This document shows positions 1 to 9,762 of a DNA stretch of 64,000 nt, in pieces (within the stretch, counting starts at the first letter, position 1; every line of letters starts with the position of its first letter). Under the pieces are notes generated by a model that was not told where the DNA came from, did no database searches, and worked only from the letters and a program-made list of their open reading frames with translations. Position numbers and translations under genes: made by a program. The stretch comes from Mortierella sp. BCC40632 (Eukaryota > Mortierellomycota > Mortierellomycetes > Mortierellales > Mortierellaceae). The DNA is taken from positions 577,001-641,000 of the forward strand of contig WAEK01000006.1 of the NCBI GenBank assembly GCA_011634665.1. The letters run 5' to 3'.

Positions 1-245
1 TTATTGTCTGCTGATCTGGGGTCCGGAGGAGGAGGGGACTCTAAGTCTGAGAAAAGGGGGACAATACTGACGTTGACCACTTCAAAAAGTTGCAGCTTCC
101 TTTCTATTTCTGTTGGATCTAGAAGGATAGGTAGGTCATTGCAGCTGGCGCAGCGTGGATTATCTTGGCTGTAGTGATTTTCCTCAAGGCATCCTTCGCA
201 GATCAAACCATAGCTGGAACCAAGGTAAACAAAATGAGAGGGCAT
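1..245 (-). CDS. Zinc-finger protein, N-terminal part (runs off the window)
   Basis: An open frame reads leftward from an ATG at 245 and leaves the window at position 1, so about 81 N-terminal residues are visible. Residues 17-36 carry two CxxC pairs (CEGC and CASC, 13 residues between them), a typical zinc-binding knuckle. A short acidic segment and a proline-rich run (SPPPPDP) follow. The start is supported by a TATA-like box about 100 bp upstream and by the lack of a better ATG. I do not recognise the family. A small RING-like or treble-clef domain is possible, but the part beyond the edge would decide. The frame has no stop and ordinary codon use, so I consider it a real gene. Confidence 0.55.
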   Translation of the reverse strand, partial: MPSHFVYLGSSYGLICEGCLEENHYSQDNPRCASCNDLPILLDPTEIERKLQLFEVVNVSIVPLFSDLESPPPPDPRSADN

Positions 246-342
246 ATCTTTGAGGTGAGGAGAGAGAAGGCTTAATAGGATGATAGAGAAGAGAAGAGAA
301 GGCAAGGACCCTGTGAAAGAGCACGCTCCGTCTCATAGCACT

Positions 343-350
343 CCTTTTAT
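343..350 (-). promoter_or_regulatory. TATA-like box of the zinc-finger gene
   Basis: The minus strand reads ATAAAAGG about 98 bp upstream of the ATG at 245. The spacing suits a transcription start near 315. Confidence 0.35.
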
Positions 351-584
351 CCTCCTTCGCCTTGAGTGGCATGAAGCGATGAAGGGGAGAAGGTGGTGGA
401 AACAAAGGTGAAGTGGTGGACACAGAGAGTGTTAGTACAATAGGAGAGATTAGCCGTTACAGCATGTTGTTTAATCGCCTTTCCTCTTTTTCACTCTCTC
501 TCTTCTGTGTTTGAGTGTGAAGGTGTGTATAATTGACATAGTCCTTTTGGTTGACACTAATGCAATCTCTTAGTTTGGTTGTTC

Positions 585-637
585 GTTTGTTTGTTTGTTT
601 GTTTGTTTGTTTGTTTGTTTTTTTTTTTTTTTTTTTT
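585..637. repeat. (GTTT)n microsatellite joined to a poly-T run
   Basis: About nine GTTT units run straight into roughly 20 T. The surrounding 246-1212 stretch is low-complexity (CT-rich and TTTC-rich) and I see no gene in it. Confidence 0.9.
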
Positions 638-1212
638 ACTTGAATGCAACCTCTTAGTGTCTCCTGCTCCGCGTCTATCTCTCCCTCTCTTGGCAGCTCC
701 TCCATCTCTATATCTCTCATATTCGCTTTGTGGTGTAGTTTCATTTTTATCGCTATGAATATATGCGAAAGAGAAGCTGGAGAAAAAGGAGGTCGACTAT
801 TAAAAGGCCTAACCGGAGAGAGGTTAGGCGGTACAGGTGTATCTCTCTGACAGTATGTGGTGTATTCTCCTTCTCCTTCTCCTTGTTCGTGCGTGCCGAA
901 TACTACTTCTTTTTTTGTTCTATTAGGCAGGTCTATCCCGATCATTATGCCTCCTATAATTTCTCTACAGTTGCTACTCCATTGAAATAGAAGAGAGTGA
1001 GGGTGACAGTGTAGAAAGGCTTGATGAGTTGACAGAAGGGAAAGATAAGGAGAAGGGATGGTGGTGCCACCCGCTCATTCCTTTTTCAGTTCGGCTTTTT
1101 TTTTCTTTCTTTCTTTCTTCCGTGATCTCTTTTTCTCCTTCTTTCCCAACCACATTCAGTGGTTACTCTTCTTTTTACAACAATCAAAGAACCTTTTTGT
1201 GATAAAAATATT

Positions 1213-1548
1213 TTATTTGAAGCTGTCAGTAATAATAGCGCAATTGCAGCGTGTTTTTGATGAACATGGTCTGTTCAAACAAAGTTGACAATGAGCCATC
1301 TCTGCAATTAGCTGTTTTTCAAGTAGCTCAAGACTTGATATTATATCTTCCCACTCGTCCTTTGTGAATTCCTCGTGTGGGAAGGGCGGAGGCTCCGAGG
1401 TGGGCTTGTGGTAGAGCGGTATTTCGACCGCTATTACTTTTTCACGTCTTTGCTTCTTGGCCACGGTAAAGTTCGATGAGGAATGAGGCCGAGCTGAAGG
1501 CTTTCGCCACTGACGGTGACAATGGCGATATGATGTCAGTCGTTTCAT
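1213..1548 (-). CDS. Small hypothetical protein, 111 aa, Cys-rich C-terminus
   Basis: The 111-residue frame starts at an ATG at 1548. Its N-terminal third is basic (KKQRREK near residue 32), the middle is acidic and probably helical (residues 60-85), and the tail has five cysteines between residues 88 and 103 (CQLC, C, CNC). A TATA box lies about 65 bp upstream. The stop codon overlaps an AATAAA polyadenylation-type hexamer, which together support a compact real gene. No family is recognised. It could still be a chance frame, since the flanks are low-complexity. Confidence 0.4.
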   Translation of the reverse strand: MKRLTSYRHCHRQWRKPSARPHSSSNFTVAKKQRREKVIAVEIPLYHKPTSEPPPFPHEEFTKDEWEDIISSLELLEKQLIAEMAHCQLCLNRPCSSKTRCNCAIITDSFK

Positions 1549-1610
1549 TAGATGAAAATGAGAAGAGAAGGGATGGAAAAGTGTGAGAATATCTCATCAG
1601 AGATTGTAGT

Positions 1611-1618
1611 TTTTTATA
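1611..1618 (-). promoter_or_regulatory. TATA box of the small 111-aa gene
   Basis: The minus strand reads TATAAAAA about 65 bp before the ATG at 1548. Confidence 0.35.
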
Positions 1619-2544
1619 ACCTCACATTTAATTGGGTTTACTCGAGATGTTTGATTCATCTCATAGTCAAACTGGGGCAATTATTGCAAAGACACAGGGC
1701 AAATCGTGTTGCTTCGTACTCAAGTTGTTAATATCTCTGTGTAAATGTGCTATGTGCGTGGGAAGACGTGAAAGAAAAAGAAAGTGTTGTGTGGGAAAGA
1801 AAGAAAAGGAGAGAAAGGTGTCTGTATGATAGGGATGCAATATCACTTTTACCCCTACTCTATCCAGGTTGGGCTCTATCTTGAAGAAGACCATGGAGCC
1901 ATTAGTTACTGCTGAATCTGTCGTACACAGGAATGTAGATTCTTCACAGAGATACTTCCGAGTATGAGTTGGTTTGCAGATCAGTGAGCTTGTGTATGGA
2001 TACTCCAATGATTAAGGTGGCCTTTTTTTTTTTTTTTTTTTTTTTTTTATTGTTTCCTATTCCTTTCGCTTTTTGAAGTAGTGTATGGAGGCCAATGCTC
2101 TCTAATCCTTGGCTCAGAAGGAGCCCCAGTAGGCTGGTTCTTATTTTAGGTAGGGATGGCACACTTTATTGAAGTGGTAATAGGGTAGTCTCCGTAATCC
2201 ATAATGCTATCAACATTAGGCTTTTATGTTTCTTTTCAAACAACAATAGCTAATTCAATGGTTCACAGGAGGAAGACATTGTATTCATGTGAAAGGCAGC
2301 TTTGAATTGAAGAGAGAGATGGAGAGAGAGATTGAATGAATGTGTTCGTGTGTGAGAGAGAGGGAAAGAGTGTGGGAATTGACCATTTTATGTTGATGAC
2401 TGAAAGTCAGCAGTATCAAAGCTCCCACGCTCTCTACGCAGATGCCATCAAACCCACTGCAGCTACAACCTCTTTCATGGAGCTGCTCCCAGTCTCTCTG
2501 TTGCAACAACTCCACTCAATTGCTCTGACCACCTTTCGCCTTAT
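1619..2544. other. Intergenic, no recognisable gene
   Basis: Only a 26-nt poly-T tract (2023-2048) and GA/AG-rich low-complexity DNA are visible. The open frames here lack domains, good start context or family resemblance. Confidence 0.5.
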
Positions 2545-2570
2545 AGCTGCAACTGCTACATACATCTCTA

Positions 2571-2609
<39 letters not shown>

Positions 2610-2886
2610 ATACCTTCCCACGACTGAATCTTTGAGGAGCCTTATGCATGCCCTTCCTGCAAAAAAATAGAAGCAAAGAAAGCCAACTTATCGAGGTCAG
2701 CGGTGAGCAGTGAGCACACCCAAAGAAGACGTTAAGCTGCAACTGCTACATACATCTCTACAAAAAAAAACCTTCCCACGACTGTACCTTTGAGGGGCCA
2801 CATGCATGCGCTTCCTGCAATAAAATAGAAGCAAAGAAAGCAAACTTATCGAGGTCAGTGGTAAGCACACGCAAGGAAGACGTTGA
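2545..2886. repeat. Direct tandem duplication, period about 190 bp
   Basis: Two adjacent copies begin with AGCTGCAACTGCTACATACA at 2545 and 2735 and share the rest of the unit with a dozen or so substitutions. The copies differ sharply in an internal A tract, about 34 A in the first and 9 in the second. The second copy ends about 40 bp before the LTR of Ty3 element 1. Confidence 0.85.
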
Positions 2887-2925
2887 AATGAACTACGGTC
2901 AAAATGGTTCAGTTGATAATGAAAT

Positions 2926-3189
2926 TGTCATGGACAAATACAGGACTCTCCTTTAGAGACAGGAAGGTAAGGGCAAGGAAAGATATTTATTGCAGACCGA
3001 CGGAAATAGGATGCGCCTATTGCGCCCTTTTATACTAGATTTTTGTTCTTGCTCGAAAATAATAAACTTCATCCTTTCCGAGTGCTCGCGCACTTCGGAA
3101 AGTATAACACAACCTTTTTTCCTCCATCTGCCGATGGAGGATACTTGCCCGCGATCCTATAGTAAGAGGAGAGTTAATAGGACATGACA
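2926..3189 (-). repeat. Ty3-1 3' LTR (264 bp)
   Basis: The LTR begins TGTCATG and ends CATGACA, giving a 7-bp terminal inverted repeat. It matches 7974-8237 except at 2998. Confidence 0.95.
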
Positions 3190-3190
3190 A

Positions 3191-3200
3191 TCCCCTCCCT
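3191..3200 (-). promoter_or_regulatory. Ty3-1 polypurine tract
   Basis: The minus strand reads AGGGAGGGGA immediately before the 3' LTR, the usual plus-strand DNA primer site. Confidence 0.75.
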
Positions 3201-4731
3201 AGGCGCGAGCTCCGAGAGCGCCATCTGGTGGCCTTGGCTTGTCAGGATATCTTGCATGGAAATCTTGTACTAGGTCAGGGCAATTTTCGACGTCGGTCAC
3301 GCTCTGCCACGTCTGCTCGTTGTGACCAAGCCACTTGACCAAATACTGTAGTCGGCGGTATCTCCATCTTGAATCGAGAATCTCTTCAACCTCCCATTCT
3401 GCTTCTCCATTCACATCAATTGCGGGGGGGGGGCAGCAATGCGTCCCGCAATGTCGTTCTCCAGGTAAGGCTCCAAGAGGGAAACATGGAAGACTGGATG
3501 CAGGCGTGACAACTCTGGTGGAAGCTCCAGACGGAATGACCGCGAGCCTACTGCCTCTGTGATCTTGAATGGACCCAATCTAACATTGTCCAACTTCGAG
3601 GAGGGGCGCTTGGTCTGGATGTTGGTTCGAAGCAACCACACCTGGTCATTGACCTGGAGAGGGGTTGATCTTGTGTGCGGTTGTTGTAATTTCTTTTCGT
3701 GGGCTTCGTTGGCGTACTCAATATGGAACTTGAGGTCTTCTTGCAACTCTTTTAATTCTTGGAGGCGGTGTTCGGCTCTGGGGTTGTTGACTGCGACTCT
3801 TGGGATGCTGACATTGAAGCGAGGGTGGTACCCAAGGCACGCATAGAAGGGTGTCGTGTGGATCGACGAATGGGACAGTATTATTGTAACAGAACTGTGC
3901 CATCGGCAAAAGGTCAGCCCAATTGTCTTGCTGGTAGTTGAGGAAGCAACGGAGGTATTGCTCTGGGGTGGAGTTGGTGCGTTCTGCTTGTCCGTTAGCC
4001 TGTTGGTGGTATGCTGTTGTCGTGTTTTGATTAATCCTAAGGGCGCTAAGGAAGTGACGTGTGTACTCGGCAGTGAAGACTGTTCCTCGGTCTGTCAAGA
4101 TGTCGTCAGGTAGACCATGGCTGGACACGACATTGTTCAAAAAGAGGGTGGCGAGGGAGTCAGCATCCACATTACTTGTAGTGGGGACAAAATGCGCCAT
4201 CTTGGTTAGGCGATCAACAGCGACCAGGATTGCTGTGAACCCCTTTGACAAAGGAAGCTGGGTAATGAAGTCCACAGAGATAGAAGACCATGGTACTTCG
4301 GGGGCAGGGACTGGGACATAGAGGCCGTAAGGTTTATGACGGGACTTCTTGTTGCGCTGGCAGATGTCACAGGTGCTCACAAATCTCTTGACAAACATCC
4401 TCATGGTTGGCCAATAATAGGTACGGCTGACTAGCTCATGAGTCTTGTACATGCCAAAGTGTCCTGCATTGGGCCTGTCATGGCATTCGGTCAGAATATC
4501 CCTCTGAATCTCTTCATCATCTGGTACGGCTATTTTGCCATCATAGAACAGGAGGCCGTTGTCATAGGACCATTCTGTGTATGCCTCTGGATCTTGCTGG
4601 ACGCCTTCGATAATTTCTTGGAAGTCCTCATAATCCTGATAGGAATTCTTGAGGCGATCAGTGATGTCCGCTGGGGCTCGGTCGGGTTCTTCTCCGTCAT
4701 TGGCCAGCTCTATTTCCTCATCATCGGCCAT
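3199..4731 (-). pseudogene. Ty3-1 integrase with C-terminal chromodomain (frameshifted)
   Basis: Three overlapping frames (3718-4731, 3411-3746, 3199-3414) together encode an integrase that inserts the cDNA. The first has an HHCC zinc domain (H-x-H near HDRPNAGHFG, then CDICQ) and the DDE core: D in SVDFITQLP, D in LTDRGTVF, E in GQAERT. The second carries the GPFKITE...LHPVFHVSLLEPY segment typical of Ty3 integrases. The third is a chromodomain (EWEVEEILDSR, LVKWLGH, TWQSV), which in chromoviruses steers insertion to marked chromatin. The 3411/3414 break sits on a run of ten G, and the 3740-3875 break on a CCC where CC would restore the conserved frame. Confidence 0.85.
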
Positions 4732-4811
4732 GATGGGGGCAATGGATGCAGTCGCTTGGAGGGTGGTCTCTGATTTAGGTAAGAGCGCGACATGAACGCG
4801 GTCCTCCCCCT

Positions 4812-6800
4812 TCAGGGAGGGTACATGCGGGAAAGAGCATCTGCGGCACCATTCAGGACTCCAGGGCGATACACTACACGGACGTTAAACTTGGACAAAC
4901 GCTCGGCATAGCGGATTTGGCGATCACTCAAAGAACGCTTCTCAGAGAAGTACTCCAGATTCTTGTGATCGGTCAGGATCGTTGCAGGGAAGGGTGAATA
5001 GGCGAAGAAGTGGCGGAAGTGCTCCAAGCCTTCGATTGCAGCGAGGAGCTCGGTGTCATGGACATGGTAGTTCCTTTCAGGGCCGGATAGTGACCTGGAA
5101 TGAAAGGCAATGGGGCGTAAGACTCCATTGTCATCTGGCTGGCTACAAATCATGCCAATGGCATCCTTGGAAGCATCGGGCTCGAGGAAACAGGGCTTGG
5201 CAGGGTCGAAATGTTGCAGGATTGGCTCTGATGTGAACAACCTTTTTAAATTATCAAAGGCTTCTTGCGCTTTAGCGTCCCACTCAAATGGGACTCCTTT
5301 CTTGAGCAGTCGAGTTATGGCGGACACGACCCCCGAAAAGAACTTGATGAATCGTCGATAGAAGTTGGCAAACCCGAGGAATGCTTGGATATCACGGACA
5401 GACGTGGGTGTGGGCCAGGAGAGGACTACAGCGACTTTCTTGGGGTCCATTGAGATGCCATCTGGCGAGATAACATAGCCAAGAATTCTACCTTGGTTAC
5501 ATTGAACTCACACTTTTCTGCGCTCACTTGTAGGTCGGCGTCCATCAGCAATTGCATGATCCTTCGTACATGGGTCCTGTGAGTCTCGGTGTCTGGCGAA
5601 TAGATCAGGATGTCGTCCATATACGCAACGACATGTTCGTCAAGGGCTTCTCGCAGGACGTCGTTGATAAACGCTTGGAAGGTAGCAGGTGCATTGGTCA
5701 GGCCAAACGGCATCACGGTATACTCGAAGTGCCCATAACGAGTGCGAAAGGCTGTCTTCCACTCATCGCCTTTCGCAATTCTTATCAGGTTGTAGGCCCC
5801 TTTAAGGTCAAGCTTGGTAAATATGCGGGCCGAGCCAAGTCGTTCAAGGGTCTCTGATATCAGGGGTAATGGGCAACGATTCTTGACAGTGATCTTGTTT
5901 AGTGCTCGGTAGTCTACACAGAGACGTAACTTTCCACCTTTCTTAGGTACGAATAGGACAGGAGCTCCTGCAGGAGATTCTGATTTACGAATGAAGCCTT
6001 TTTCCAAGTTTTCATCAAGGTATTCTCGGAGAGCCTTCAGTTCCACCTGTGAGAGAGTGTAGAGGGGACCATAAGGGGTCTTGGCTTCAGGCTCTAAGGG
6101 GATGGCGTGATCACATTCTCTGTGGGGAGGCAATCTTCCTATTTCTCGATCTTTGAAGAGCGGGGCGAATTCGGAATATTCACTAGGCAGGAATGCAAGA
6201 GGATCAGGACTAGACTCGGACAGGCTTTCATCAGGGACATCTACACTGGATATTTGGCATAAGGAATAATGTTCAAGACTAGGACAAGGATCATCAACAA
6301 CAATACAAGACAGGACAGAAGAGTCGAGTGACTCATGGGACAAGACAGGATACTGTTCAAAACAGTGTTTATTGCAATACAGGTCTCGGAAGAGAATGAC
6401 GTGTTCTTTCCAATTGATAAAAGGGTTGTGTTTTTCGAGCCAGTCTATTCCAAGGATAACAGACTGGCGTTGGAGTTTGGTGACATGGAGGGTAACGATC
6501 TCATGATGGTTATCGATACTAAGAGGAAGTTGGGTGAACTGGGTAACAGGACCAGAGGCGCTACTCTGACCGTCAGCCATATTCAATTGGATGGGGTGGA
6601 GCAAGGGAGTGGTGGGGACTGAGTGCTTTTGGACAAGAGAATGATCAATGAAGGAGGTTTGAGCTCCGGAATAGACAAGTGCTTTGATATGGATAGGGTT
6701 TTGGTTGGGCAGTGCTAGAACAGCCTTAACAAGGAGACAGACTCTGGGTGGAGAGGGGTCAGAAGAGGCGAGGACTTGGCCTAGTGTCCAGTCTGTCGGT
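4812..6800 (-). pseudogene. Ty3-1 protease, reverse transcriptase and RNase H
   Basis: The frame is open from about 6800 to 5426 and continues, after a one-base shift, at 5450-4812. The protease segment reads YSGAQTSFI where the family has DSGA, so the catalytic Asp codon (6671-6673) now encodes Tyr. Reverse transcriptase shows the expected blocks, including FVPKKGGKLRLCVDYRALN, the LPFG-type FGLTNAP and the YMDD box. RNase H follows (FLEPDASKDAIG, TDHKNLEYF). The RT/RNase H break lies at a GG pair (plus-strand CC, 5479-5480) where three G would keep the frame. The product would copy element RNA into cDNA inside cytoplasmic particles. As read it cannot give a full polyprotein. Confidence 0.85.
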
Positions 6801-6804
6801 GGAC

Positions 6805-7914
6805 CTAGGCCTCGTCGTTTTCCTGTACCTCAGCCATAATGGTGGCAATGCGGGACCTCTTGACAGGACATTCGTTGGCTATGTGACCTGAGCCACCGCA
6901 GTAAAGGCATAGGTTATTATCGCGACGGCGTTGTTTTTCGGCTTCGGAGATTCGACGGGCACGCAAGGCATCCAGGTCCATGGCCATAGGAGAGGGGCTT
7001 GGTGTATTGGTTGATTGGGGCCGAGGAGAGGGTGTGGGCTTCTTGGGGGCGGAGCCATTCGTGTGTCGAGAGGGACCGCGACTAAGGTTGTTGTACACCG
7101 TAGCTGCCTTGGACTGGATGTCTTTCAAAGATCGGAGTGTGTGCCAATACGGAACCATGGCGGTCTTGACCTCATGCGATAGTCCATTCTTGAATTTGGA
7201 GACCAGGGCAGACTCGTTCCATTTGAGCTTAGCTTGGAGGATCTTGAACTCTGATATATACTGGGTCATTGTCTTGCCGTGTTGCCTGAGACTGTTCATC
7301 TTGTCTTCTGCCTCATCAACTTCCAGCTGATCACCGAAAAGCTCATCAATGGAATCCAGGAACGCGCCATAATCTTCAAAGGAGGCCATCGACATCTTCA
7401 ACTTCGTTGTTTAGATAGGGAGCGAACATCTTGAATGGGGCACCTTCCATTGACAGGAGAGCAAAGTGGATCTTGTGCTTGTCAAGTAGGAATGACTCGG
7501 GGAGAACGGGCAAAGGAACTGGCAAGCTTGGCTTTGAAATCGGAGAAGCTCATTTCAGAGTTGTCACCTTTGAACTTGGAGGAAAGAGGGGTGAGAAGAC
7601 GTGAATTGGAAGAGGGGCCTGTGTGTCAAGGTTTCGACAATTTGTTGCATACTAGAGGCAACACTCTGGCTCATCAGTGCGGATTCATGAAGTCGATCGG
7701 CCAAGGCTGTAGTGAGGTTCGGGGTACCGGGGACTTGATTGGCTTGTGCATTGGCTAGTTCTTGCTGTAGGCTTGTCATTTGTTGTTGGAGGGACTCATA
7801 TGTGTGCTGAATGTGCATCACAAACTGGGAGGGGTCAAGATTCCCTTGCTGGGCTTGGTCCAGCAGGGCATGGAAGGTGAAGAGACCTTGAGTGGTCTCG
7901 TTGGGATTGGACAT
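6805..7914 (-). pseudogene. Ty3-1 gag with CCHC zinc knuckle (frameshifted)
   Basis: The start codon is at 7914. The first frame (7564-7914) is a helical, Q-rich N-terminus. After shifts near 7600 and 7395, the frame 6805-7401 gives the retrotransposon gag core (residues such as MTQYISEFKILQAKLKW) and a CLYCGGSGHIANECP knuckle close to the C-terminus. Gag forms the particle shell and binds element RNA. The ATG lies about 60 bp inside the 5' LTR and downstream of the primer-binding site, as expected. The two shifts leave no continuous gag frame in the sequence given. Confidence 0.8.
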
Positions 7915-7961
7915 GGAATAGTGGGAGTAGGGGATATGCTGGGGAAGGTGGCAGGATGTTG

Positions 7962-7973
7962 GTGAGTCTGCAA
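7962..7973 (-). promoter_or_regulatory. Ty3-1 primer-binding site, self-priming type
   Basis: Directly next to the 5' LTR the minus strand reads TTGCAGACTCAC. It is complementary at 11 of 12 positions to the element's own leader at 8038-8049 and does not start with TGG as tRNA-primed sites do. Confidence 0.65.
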
Positions 7974-8237
7974 TGTCATGGACAAATACAGGACTCTCCT
8001 TTAGAGACAGGAAGGTAAGGGCAAGGAAAGATATTTATTGCAGACTGACGGAAATAGGATGCGCCTATTGCGCCCTTTTATACTAGATTTTTGTTCTTGC
8101 TCGAAAATAATAAACTTCATCCTTTCCGAGTGCTCGCGCACTTCGGAAAGTATAACACAACCTTTTTTCCTCCATCTGCCGATGGAGGATACTTGCCCGC
8201 GATCCTATAGTAAGAGGAGAGTTAATAGGACATGACA
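7974..8237 (-). repeat. Ty3-1 5' LTR (264 bp)
   Basis: It is the 5' LTR because gag lies downstream on the minus strand. It contains the TATA box at 8075-8082 and the predicted RNA start at 8046. Confidence 0.95.
8075..8082 (-). promoter_or_regulatory. TATA box in the Ty3-1 5' LTR
   Basis: The minus strand reads TATAAAAG. Its first T is exactly 36 bp upstream of the base (8046) that begins the 9-nt perfect match to the primer-binding site. Confidence 0.65.
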
Positions 8238-9293
8238 GGTCCATTGGTTCGGGGGCGTGGGCAGGGGCAGGAACAGGGGCAGGGGCAGGAGGGGGCAGGT
8301 CGGGGGAAGGAGGATTGTCTCGGGGGCGGTCTGTTGTTGGGGGCGGAGGTTGGAAAATGTCTGGGGGGGAGGGGGGTTACGGTTCTTTTTGGTCATGGCA
8401 CGGGCAAACTGCAGGTTATCGATCTCGATGGCTCGGGTGGAGAGTGTCTCAAAATCAGTGGCGAGGGTCTCGGTACTGAGGACATCCATGACGGAGTCCT
8501 TCAGACCGATAGTATATTGGGGAGATAAGGGCCGCGTCATTCCACTGAGTGAGGAGGGCGATCCTTTGGAAGTTCGTGGTGTAGTCGAGGCAGGAACCGA
8601 CTTGCTTCAAGGCACGGAGTTGGGCCTCGGCGGTGACTTCCGCGTTGACCAAACCGAACATCTTGAGGAGGTGATCGGAAAACACTTGATAGTTCGTGAC
8701 GAGGGTGTTGCGTTTGGCGAGGGGATATTAAACTGGGGGATGTAGGGCTCCATGTATTTGAAGGGAGTCCCTTCAAGGTACGAAATGGCGAAACCGATTT
8801 TTACTGCTGTCGTCGGGGAAGGAGGCGGGGTTGGCGTTGAAGTACAGGGCAAGGTGGGAAAGGAAGGTCCTGCAGTCGTCTCTTTTGCCAGAGAACTTGG
8901 AAGGCTCAGCGACCTTGGATTTGCTGGGGGGGGATTCGAGGGCGGGCAGGGTAGTCAGGGCAGGGCAGGGAGGGAGGACTTGAGGACGAACTTGTCTTCG
9001 CAATCCTCTCGCAGAGTTGCGAGATCTCTGGCTAGGTACTTGATGCTCGTGTCAACGTCATTGGAATTTCTTTCGAGAACTTTTTCAACGGTGTCGTGGA
9101 CTTGTCCTTTGACACGGACGTCCAAAGAGCTGGTAAGACTGGTCAGGCTTTGTTCGATGAACTGGATTCGGGTGGGGATGGCTTGGAGGAACTGGAGTTG
9201 GGCATCGGTGAGGCAGCGGGCTTCGAGATTGGCGATGCGAGGGGCCAGTGAGTTGAGAAACTCGATCTGGTCGGCTTCGATGGACTGGGACAT
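8238..9293 (-). pseudogene. Ty3-2 gag, truncated and frameshifted
   Basis: The start ATG at 9293 opens a 112-residue helical N-terminus (MSQSIEADQIEF...). Shifted frames continue with a SKVAEPSKFSGKRDDCRTFL segment typical of gag, a DHLLKMFGLVNAEVTAEAQL segment, a LSTRAIEIDNLQFARAM segment and a Q/P-rich linker. At least four frame changes occur, several beside G or C runs. The zinc knuckle and all of pol are missing. Confidence 0.75.
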
Positions 9294-9312
9294 GGAAACA
9301 GGAATGGTTATG

Positions 9313-9321
9313 ATCCAGAAA
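9313..9321 (-). promoter_or_regulatory. Ty3-2 primer-binding site, self-priming type
   Basis: The 9 nt next to the LTR (minus strand TTTCTGGAT) are perfectly complementary to the leader at 9400-9408 of the same LTR. Confidence 0.55.
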
Positions 9322-9569
9322 TGTCAGGAACTGACACTGGGACCAAGGGGAAATGGATGGGGGGGAAGACAAGGCAGGTACTCAGGGAAGAAGATTTTAT
9401 TTCTGGATGCTGGTTACTGGTGGGGGAGAAAGGAACTACTTATACTAGATGATTGGGCTGTGTTGCAGTGAGTCATACTGACTAACTACTGCGGGTGGCT
9501 TCTGTGGTGGCGAACAACAGTCAATCTCATTTGACCATTGGCTCTTGGTACGCGGTGGTTGTCGTGACA
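9322..9569 (-). repeat. Ty3-2 5' LTR (248 bp)
   Basis: On the plus strand it begins TGTCA and ends TGACA. A minus-strand TATAAG lies at 9439-9444, and its first T is 36 bp upstream of the predicted RNA start at 9408, the same distance as in element 1. Confidence 0.75.
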
Positions 9570-9762
9570 CGAGGCAACTGGGCCTCCCCAAATACTTTCG
9601 ACGTGTTTTACAGAAGATACAGGATGTCAGCAACCAACTTTACATCAATGCTTCTCACATAAAGATTAGGGCCTCTCTAGGATTATCACCTTTAGGAACA
9701 TCTCGAGTATACGTTGTATACTCTAGGAATTGGACGAGCCTGCGATAGCAGGCGAAGTCTAT
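9570..9762 (+). mobile_element. DIRS-1-type 3' end remnant
   Basis: This stretch matches 33385-33577 of the large DIRS element with only two substitutions noticed. It encodes the recombinase C-terminus (GNWASPNTFDVFYRRY, stop, inverted terminal repeat) and the 40-bp tail with the GCCTGC-GATA-GCAGGC hairpin. Everything upstream was replaced by Ty3-2. It ends at GAAGTCTA and is followed by unrelated DNA. Confidence 0.85.

Larger units (their letters stand above)
2926..8237 (-). mobile_element. Ty3/gypsy chromodomain LTR retrotransposon, element 1
   Basis: This 5.3-kb element is bounded by two 264-bp LTRs that differ at one base (C at 2998, T at 8046). On the minus strand the order is gag with a CCHC knuckle, protease, reverse transcriptase, RNase H, integrase and chromodomain, which is the chromovirus order. 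A purine tract precedes the 3' LTR, and the primer-binding site matches the element's own leader (see findings). Almost every domain junction carries a frameshift, several of them in mononucleotide runs. The flanks (GAAAT on the left, GGTCC on the right) do not form a target duplication. The right flank is the gag of a second Ty3 element, so the left junction was probably remodelled after insertion. Confidence 0.93.
8238..9569 (-). mobile_element. Ty3 element 2, 5' fragment (LTR plus gag)
   Basis: Only the LTR (9322-9569) and most of gag (9293 down to 8238) remain. Gag is cut off at an EPMDL-type motif just before its zinc knuckle, exactly where the LTR of Ty3 element 1 begins. The rest of the element is not in the window. 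On the other side the LTR abuts the last codons of a DIRS recombinase, so element 2 had landed in a DIRS copy. Confidence 0.8.

Noticed and set aside
457..945. A 162-codon minus-strand frame with Lys and Asn-Lys-Gln runs
   Set aside because: It is driven by the GTTT repeat and poly-T tract and has no domain.
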